From Planktosalinus sp963977065 (lineage in GTDB: Bacteria; Bacteroidota; Bacteroidia; Flavobacteriales; Flavobacteriaceae): a stretch of DNA of 64,000 nucleotides. Position 1 is the first letter of the stretch. Each line of letters opens with the position of its first letter. This document shows positions 59,927 to 64,000 of the stretch, one piece after another. A model generated the notes under the pieces. The model searched no databases and had not been told where the DNA came from. It saw nothing but the letters and a program-made list of their open reading frames with translations. Location: positions 23,208 to 87,207 of the forward strand of contig CAXBNF010000012.1 in NCBI GenBank assembly GCA_963977065.1, read 5' to 3'. A program made the position numbers and the translations under genes.

Positions 59927-61129
59927 ATGGCATTTAAACCCGCAAACAACATTCAGGATTTACAGTATTTTGGCGAATTTGGAGGTGTAAACCCTTCCAT
60001 TTCAGATTCTTCTACTTATACCTTTCTTTCGGCAAAGACCATGTTTGACACCTTTGAAGGCAATGCAGACGGTTGTTATTTGTATTCGCGACACTCCTCC
60101 CCTTCCAATCTTTATTTGGGCCAGGCACTTGCTGCGATGGAAGGCACTGAAGCCGCCAATGTGTCTGCAACCGGTATGGGAGCCATCACCCCGGTGATTA
60201 TGCAACTGTGCGGAGCCGGCGATCACGTGGTATCCAGCAGGACCATCTATGGCGGAACCTATGCGTTTCTCAAGAACTTTGCGCCCCGCTTTCAGGTGAA
60301 CACGACTTTTGTGAACATTACAAAATTGGACGAAGTGGAAGCCGCCATCACGCCCAAAACCAAAATACTTTACTGTGAAACCGTGAGCAATCCTTTATTG
60401 GAAGTTGCAGATATCCCCGGGCTAGCAAAACTTGCTAAAAAACACAACTTACAATTGGTGGTTGATAACACCTTCTCGCCCCTTTCGGTTTCCCCGAAAC
60501 AACTGGGCGCAGATATCGTCATCCACAGTTTGACCAAGTTCATCAACGGAAGCAGTGACACCATGGGCGGTGTGGTATGCGGAACTCAGGAGCTTATTGA
60601 CAACTTGCGCAATGTGAACGATGGTGCGAGTATGCTGTTGGGTGCTTCTATGGATAGCCTGCGCGCTGCATCTATTTTAAAGAATATGAGAACCTTGCAC
60701 ATCAGAATGAAACAGCACAGCCAAAACGCGATGTACCTCGCAGCCCGTTTTGAAAAAGACGGCATAAAAACCGTCTATCCCGGATTGAAGTCACATCCCA
60801 GCCACGACTTGTTCACTTCGATGATGCACGACGAATATGGCTATGGAGGAATGCTCACCATAGACGTGGGCTCACTGGATAAAGCCAATGAATTGATGGA
60901 ATTGATGCAAAAAGAAAACATTGGCTATTTGGCGGTGAGTTTAGGGTTTTACAAAACCTTATTTAGCGCACCGGGCAGTTCGACCTCTTCAGAAATCCCT
61001 GAGGACGAACAAGCAGCAATGGGCTTGACTCATGGACTGATTCGTTTTTCTATTGGTTTGGACAATGATATTGAGCGCACCTATCAGGAAATGAAAAAGT
61101 GTATGAAACAAGTGAATGTTTTAAAATAA
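59927..61129 (+). CDS. Methionine gamma-lyase-like PLP enzyme
   Basis: The 400-residue protein belongs to the Cys/Met metabolism PLP family. YLYSRHSSPSNLYLGQALAAMEGTEAANVSATGMGAI carries the substrate and phosphate contacts, VVDNTFSPL the PLP-ring aspartate, and VIHSLTKFINGSSDTMGG the PLP lysine near residue 205. Its relatives split methionine to methanethiol, ammonia and 2-oxobutyrate, or make or cleave cystathionine; the exact reaction is unproven. It is divergent from an Lrp gene and carries an FNR-like operator, so both amino acid supply and oxygen or NO may control it. Confidence 0.87.
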   Translation: MAFKPANNIQDLQYFGEFGGVNPSISDSSTYTFLSAKTMFDTFEGNADGCYLYSRHSSPSNLYLGQALAAMEGTEAANVSATGMGAITPVIMQLCGAGDHVVSSRTIYGGTYAFLKNFAPRFQVNTTFVNITKLDEVEAAITPKTKILYCETVSNPLLEVADIPGLAKLAKKHNLQLVVDNTFSPLSVSPKQLGADIVIHSLTKFINGSSDTMGGVVCGTQELIDNLRNVNDGASMLLGASMDSLRAASILKNMRTLHIRMKQHSQNAMYLAARFEKDGIKTVYPGLKSHPSHDLFTSMMHDEYGYGGMLTIDVGSLDKANELMELMQKENIGYLAVSLGFYKTLFSAPGSSTSSEIPEDEQAAMGLTHGLIRFSIGLDNDIERTYQEMKKCMKQVNVLK

Positions 61130-61146
61130 TCTAGTAAATAGTTTTA

Positions 61147-61186
61147 AGCCACTAATGCACCAATAGTTATTCGTGCATTTGTGGCT
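61147..61186. repeat. Hairpin with CCACNAATGCAC arms
   Basis: AGCCACTAATGCAC (61147-61160) and GTGCATTTGTGGCT (61173-61186) form a 14-bp stem with one mismatch, 18 bases past the methionine gamma-lyase-like gene. The arms match those of the element at 56184-56421. It may also serve as a terminator. The rest of 61130-61350 shows an 11-bp palindrome AATGAATCATT (61291-61301) and nothing else. Confidence 0.6.
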
Positions 61187-61350
61187 ATTATTTTTAAATA
61201 TTATATTATCAACTTAATATAATGCTGAGCTTTTAAATTTCCATCCATTTTCTTTAAATATCAATTTATACAAAATTTATTGCCTTTTAAAATGAATCAT
61301 TTGGTTGGTTTTCTATAATGTTGTAAAATTACATTTCAAAACCAACCCTT

Positions 61351-62832
61351 ATGAAAAATAAAAGTCACGTAGATTCAGAAAAAGAAGTCCATTCAAACAA
61401 AGAATTAAACATTTGGGAAGCCTTGATTCCTGTTGTTGCCTTGATTGGCATGCTTTTTTACAATGTCTTTTATGCTTTTGGTGATGATGCCCTTGCCGGA
61501 AGTAATCAATTTATTTTATTGCTTGGAGGTGCCATTGCTGCTATAGTGGGCTACTTCAATAAGACCTCCATTGAAAACATGCTGGATGCTGTTGCTGACA
61601 ACGTAAAGTCCACCTCAACGGCCATACTTATTTTATTGATGGTGGGCGCTTTAGCCGGCACCTGGATGGTGAGTGGTATTATTCCAACGATGATTTATTA
61701 TGGGATGCAAGTGTTGAGTCCGGCGATATTTTTAGCTTCTTGTGTTGTGATTTGTTGTGTGATTTCAATTGCTACGGGAAGTAGCTGGACGACTTCAGCT
61801 ACCGTGGGAATTGCATTGATAGGAATAGCAAGCGCACTGGATATTTCTTTAGGAATGACTGCAGGGGCAATACTTTCAGGGGCTTATTTTGGGGATAAAC
61901 TTTCGCCTTTGAGCGATACAACCAATCTGGCACCGGCGATGGCAGGAACCGATTTGTTTACCCACATCAGGTACATGACCCTTACCACTGTGCCCACAAT
62001 AGTGCTTACATTTATTATTTTTATAATCATTGGGCTTAATATAAGTACTACCGGAGCTGTTAATTCTGAAGCGATTTTGACTTCCATTGACGCCGCTTTC
62101 AATATCAACCCCATCCTTTTTGTAGTCCCTCTTATAGTAATTATACTCATCGTCAAAAAGACCTCTCCTCTTGTGGCCTTATTAATTGGCACTTTATTGG
62201 CAGGCTTGGCGGCTCTTATTTTTCAACCCCAAATTGTGGCAACGATTGGAGGATCAGAAACATTAAATTTTGAAAGTGCTTACAAAGGAGTTATGAATGC
62301 CATAACAGTTGATACTGCTGTGGCAACTGACAATGAAATACTAGCCGACTTGTTTTCTGCGGGTGGGATGAGTGGTATGTTAGGAACCATTTGGTTGATT
62401 ATTTGTGCAATGGTTTTTGGCGGAATTATGGATGCCATCGGCGCGCTAAAAGTAATTACCAATGCACTCCTTAAAATGTTTCACACCACCTTTGGACTTT
62501 TTGCAAGTACCGTGGCAAGTTGTTTGGCATTGAATGTAACAGCTTCAGACCAATACTTGGCTATTGTTGTTCCCGGAAAAATGTTTGCCAAAGCCTATGA
62601 AGACAAAGGTCTGGCTCCTGAAAATTTAAGTAGAACCCTGGAAGATTCAGGAACCGTTACTTCTGTTCTCATACCTTGGAATACCTGTGGTGCTTATCAC
62701 AGCGGAGTTTTAGGTGTGGGTGTGGGCGATTACTTTATGTATGCCATTTTCAATTGGTTGAGTCCGTTTACTACTTTATTTTTTGCGGCTTTCAGTATTA
62801 AAATAAAAATGCTTGCCGGTAAAACGGTTTAA
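61351..62832 (+). CDS. NhaC-family Na+/H+ antiporter
   Basis: The 493-residue protein has about 11-12 transmembrane helices and the NhaC family features: ATGSSWTTSATVGIALIGIA near residue 142, GAILSGAYFGDKLSPLSDTTNLAPAMAG near 172, and VTSVLIPWNTCGAYHSGVLGV near 437. It exchanges Na+ for H+ or an organic partner at the inner membrane; some relatives act as malate-lactate carriers. It follows the methionine gamma-lyase-like gene on the same strand after 220 bases, and a functional link is not shown. Confidence 0.9.
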   Translation: MKNKSHVDSEKEVHSNKELNIWEALIPVVALIGMLFYNVFYAFGDDALAGSNQFILLLGGAIAAIVGYFNKTSIENMLDAVADNVKSTSTAILILLMVGALAGTWMVSGIIPTMIYYGMQVLSPAIFLASCVVICCVISIATGSSWTTSATVGIALIGIASALDISLGMTAGAILSGAYFGDKLSPLSDTTNLAPAMAGTDLFTHIRYMTLTTVPTIVLTFIIFIIIGLNISTTGAVNSEAILTSIDAAFNINPILFVVPLIVIILIVKKTSPLVALLIGTLLAGLAALIFQPQIVATIGGSETLNFESAYKGVMNAITVDTAVATDNEILADLFSAGGMSGMLGTIWLIICAMVFGGIMDAIGALKVITNALLKMFHTTFGLFASTVASCLALNVTASDQYLAIVVPGKMFAKAYEDKGLAPENLSRTLEDSGTVTSVLIPWNTCGAYHSGVLGVGVGDYFMYAIFNWLSPFTTLFFAAFSIKIKMLAGKTV

Positions 62833-62918
62833 AGATAACAAGTTTATCACTTGACATTCTCAATGAATCGTTGTTAGAATTTTATTTCATTATTAACAAT
62901 TAAGCCCGGCTAAAGTTT

Positions 62919-62926
62919 TATTTTTG
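62919..62926 (+). promoter_or_regulatory. -7 box for tpx
   Basis: TATTTTTG, a perfect TAnnTTTG, 12 bases before the ATG at 62939. The frame's alternative upstream start (62924) lies inside the box and cannot be used. Confidence 0.6.
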
Positions 62927-62938
62927 CCGAAAAAAATT

Positions 62939-63436
62939 ATGGCTACAATTACATTGGGAGGAACTCCCGCAAACACAAACGGCAACTTACCTCAAACCGG
63001 ATCTTCAACTCCTAAAGTGACCTTATCAAAAACAGATCTCTCAGAAGTATCTTTAAAAGATTATGAAGGTCAAAAATTGGTTTTAAACGTCTTCCCAAGT
63101 GTAGATACAGGGGTTTGTGCTGCTTCGGTTAGAAAATTTAATGAGGAGGCATCAAATCTTACCAATACAAAGGTGCTTTGTATTTCAAGAGATTTACCCT
63201 TTGCACAAGCACGATTCTGTGGTGCAGAAGGATTAAACAATGTGGAGTGTTTATCAGATTTTAACGACGGAAACTTTGGAAAAGCCTTTGGTGTAGAAAT
63301 TCAGGATGGAGCGTTTAAGGGCTTGCACGCCAGAGCGGTGGTTGTTATGGATGAAAAAGGTACAGTAGTTTATAACCAACTCGTTCCTGAAGTGGGTCAG
63401 GAACCCAATTATACCGAAGCATTAAAACATGTTTGA
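62939..63436 (+). CDS. tpx: Thiol peroxidase
   Basis: The 165-residue atypical 2-Cys peroxiredoxin (Tpx) has the peroxidatic cysteine in FPSVDTGVCAASVRKFN near residue 60 and the resolving cysteine in QARFCGAEGLNNV near 94. It reduces peroxides using thioredoxin. The length is normal for the family. Its stop overlaps the start of the diacylglycerol kinase gene by four bases (ATGA), so the two are coupled. Confidence 0.95.
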   Translation: MATITLGGTPANTNGNLPQTGSSTPKVTLSKTDLSEVSLKDYEGQKLVLNVFPSVDTGVCAASVRKFNEEASNLTNTKVLCISRDLPFAQARFCGAEGLNNVECLSDFNDGNFGKAFGVEIQDGAFKGLHARAVVVMDEKGTVVYNQLVPEVGQEPNYTEALKHV

Positions 63437-63804
63437 TGACTAACAAAAGTTTTATCAAAAGCCGCATATCCGGATTTAAATATGCAAGTCGTGGTGCCTG
63501 GTTGTTGGTAAAACGAGAACAAAGCATACAGGTACAATTAGGTATATCAATTTTTGTTATTGGTGCCGGTTTTTATTTTGATATCACTGCCACAGAATGG
63601 ATGTTTCAACTTTTTGCAATCGGACTTGTACTGAGTATTGAGGGAATAAACACGGCCATTGAAGAAATTGCCAACTTTGTACATCCAGATTTTCACAATA
63701 AAATTGGTTTGATCAAAGACATCTCAGCCGGTGCTGTTTTTGTTGCCGCTATTACAGCGGTTTCTATTGCAGCTATTATCTATTACCCCTATCTTTTTGA
63801 TTGA
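63433..63804 (+). CDS. Diacylglycerol kinase family membrane protein
   Basis: The 123-residue protein has three transmembrane helices (about 40-55, 58-75 and 98-120) and the DgkA/UndK pattern ARGAWLLVKREQSIQVQLGI, then EGINTAIEEIANFVHPDFHNKIGLIKDISAGAVFVAAI with the catalytic EGINTAIE glutamate. It phosphorylates diacylglycerol or undecaprenol. It is translationally coupled to tpx. Confidence 0.92.
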   Translation: MMTNKSFIKSRISGFKYASRGAWLLVKREQSIQVQLGISIFVIGAGFYFDITATEWMFQLFAIGLVLSIEGINTAIEEIANFVHPDFHNKIGLIKDISAGAVFVAAITAVSIAAIIYYPYLFD

Positions 63805-63860
63805 AAAACAATTTTTAAAAAATACTCTTAAAAAAGCTTTAGTAAACAAAAAAAGGATTT

Positions 63861-63868
63861 TATATTTG
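63861..63868 (+). promoter_or_regulatory. -7 box of the tRNA-Ser promoter
   Basis: TATATTTG, a perfect TAnnTTTG. The expected start near 63873-63875 places the GC-rich hairpin at 63871-63910 in the tRNA leader. Confidence 0.55.
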
Positions 63869-63870
63869 CA

Positions 63871-63921
63871 CCCGCCTACGCACCCGACAAAGGTCGAGTG
63901 CTTCGGCGGGCAAAGCCCGCC
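63871..63921 (+). repeat. GC-rich hairpins in the tRNA leader
   Basis: CCCGCCTACGCACCCGAC (63871-63888) pairs with GTCGAGTGCTTCGGCGGG (63893-63910) with few mismatches. A second stem, GGCGGGC-AAA-GCCCGCC (63905-63921), uses the same GGCGGG, so the two structures exclude each other. Confidence 0.65.
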
Positions 63922-63930
63922 AAGAAGACT

Positions 63931-64000
63931 GGAGAAATGGCAGAGCGGTCGAATGCGGCAGTCTTGAAAACTGTTGAGGGTCACACCTCCGGGGGTTCGA
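63931..64000 (+). tRNA. tRNA-Ser (anticodon UGA), truncated by the window edge
   Basis: The sequence begins GGAGAAATGGCAGAGCGGTCGAATGCGGCAG with the D arm, then the anticodon loop CTTGAAA between GCAGT and ACTGT, giving anticodon TGA (serine, UCA codons). It then has the long variable arm of class II tRNAs (GTTGAGGGTCACACCTC) and the T loop GGTTCGA. The 3' acceptor half lies beyond base 64000. About 70 of an expected 88 bases are present. Confidence 0.93.

Overview
The window is chromosomal DNA of a Bacteroidota bacterium, most likely a Flavobacteriaceae member. The signs are AT-rich sequence, promoters of the TAnnTTTG (-7) type, a protein with a type IX secretion sorting tail, a fused CcoN-CcoO cytochrome oxidase subunit, leucine dehydrogenase, a DUF3276 PUR-alpha-like protein and a CAL67264-type membrane protein. 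I could not fix the genus. Most of the content is core housekeeping and metabolism. I saw no prophage, intact insertion sequence or CRISPR array.

Layout. 1-4.1 kb: the tail of an ABC ATPase, then a leftward sulfate-activation operon (cysQ, a double-DUF2061 membrane protein, cysC, cysD, cysN). 4.3-7.9 kb: biotin carboxylase and biotin carrier subunits of an acyl-CoA carboxylase, with an FAD/NAD(P)-binding protein between them; the carboxyltransferase is separate at 23 kb. 8-10.5 kb: DUF1287 protein, group III truncated hemoglobin, small lipoprotein, small membrane protein and a Crp/Fnr regulator. 10.5-13.8 kb: thioredoxin, a long RluA-type pseudouridine synthase, a CoA-transferase. 13.9-20.2 kb: cbb3 oxidase structural and assembly genes (ccoS, ccoNO, ccoQ, ccoP, ccoG, fixH-like, SafE-like). 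20.4-28.9 kb: EttA, a broken four-helix-bundle gene, small membrane protein, carboxyltransferase, PAP2, MATE, and an ECF sigma-small protein-MscS operon. 29-37 kb: lipoamide dehydrogenase, cyclophilin-FKBP fusion, DinB, UmuDC, YajC, a frameshifted DUF1573 lipoprotein, NusB, leucine dehydrogenase. 37-48.8 kb: ABC exporter, PUR-alpha-like protein, M14 peptidase, small enzymes, three outer-membrane barrels, XerD, GuaB. 48.8-64 kb: T9SS cargo, M1 peptidase, FecA-like TonB receptor, GDPD, second lipoamide dehydrogenase, Lrp, methionine gamma-lyase-like enzyme, NhaC, Tpx, diacylglycerol kinase and the start of tRNA-Ser(UGA).

The strongest new signal is regulatory. Three operons (ccoS-NO-Q-P; small membrane protein-lipoprotein-hemoglobin; methionine gamma-lyase-like gene) each carry a 14-bp inverted repeat ATGAY-N4-RTCAT placed exactly 22 nt upstream of a perfect TAnnTTTG box. 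That is FNR-type operator geometry at a class II activator position (about -40). The Crp/Fnr gene at 9.9-10.5 kb sits directly beside one site and is the obvious candidate regulator, but it lacks the cysteine cluster of iron-sulfur FNR. I infer a small microaerobic/nitrosative regulon linking the high-affinity oxidase, a hemoglobin and sulfur amino acid breakdown.

Other points of note: two disrupted genes (an in-frame nonsense codon and a one-base frameshift), a UmuD-like protein lacking its catalytic serine, absence of ccoI from the cco locus, an unlisted 41-residue membrane ORF behind the sigma/MscS operon, and several families of dispersed palindromes.
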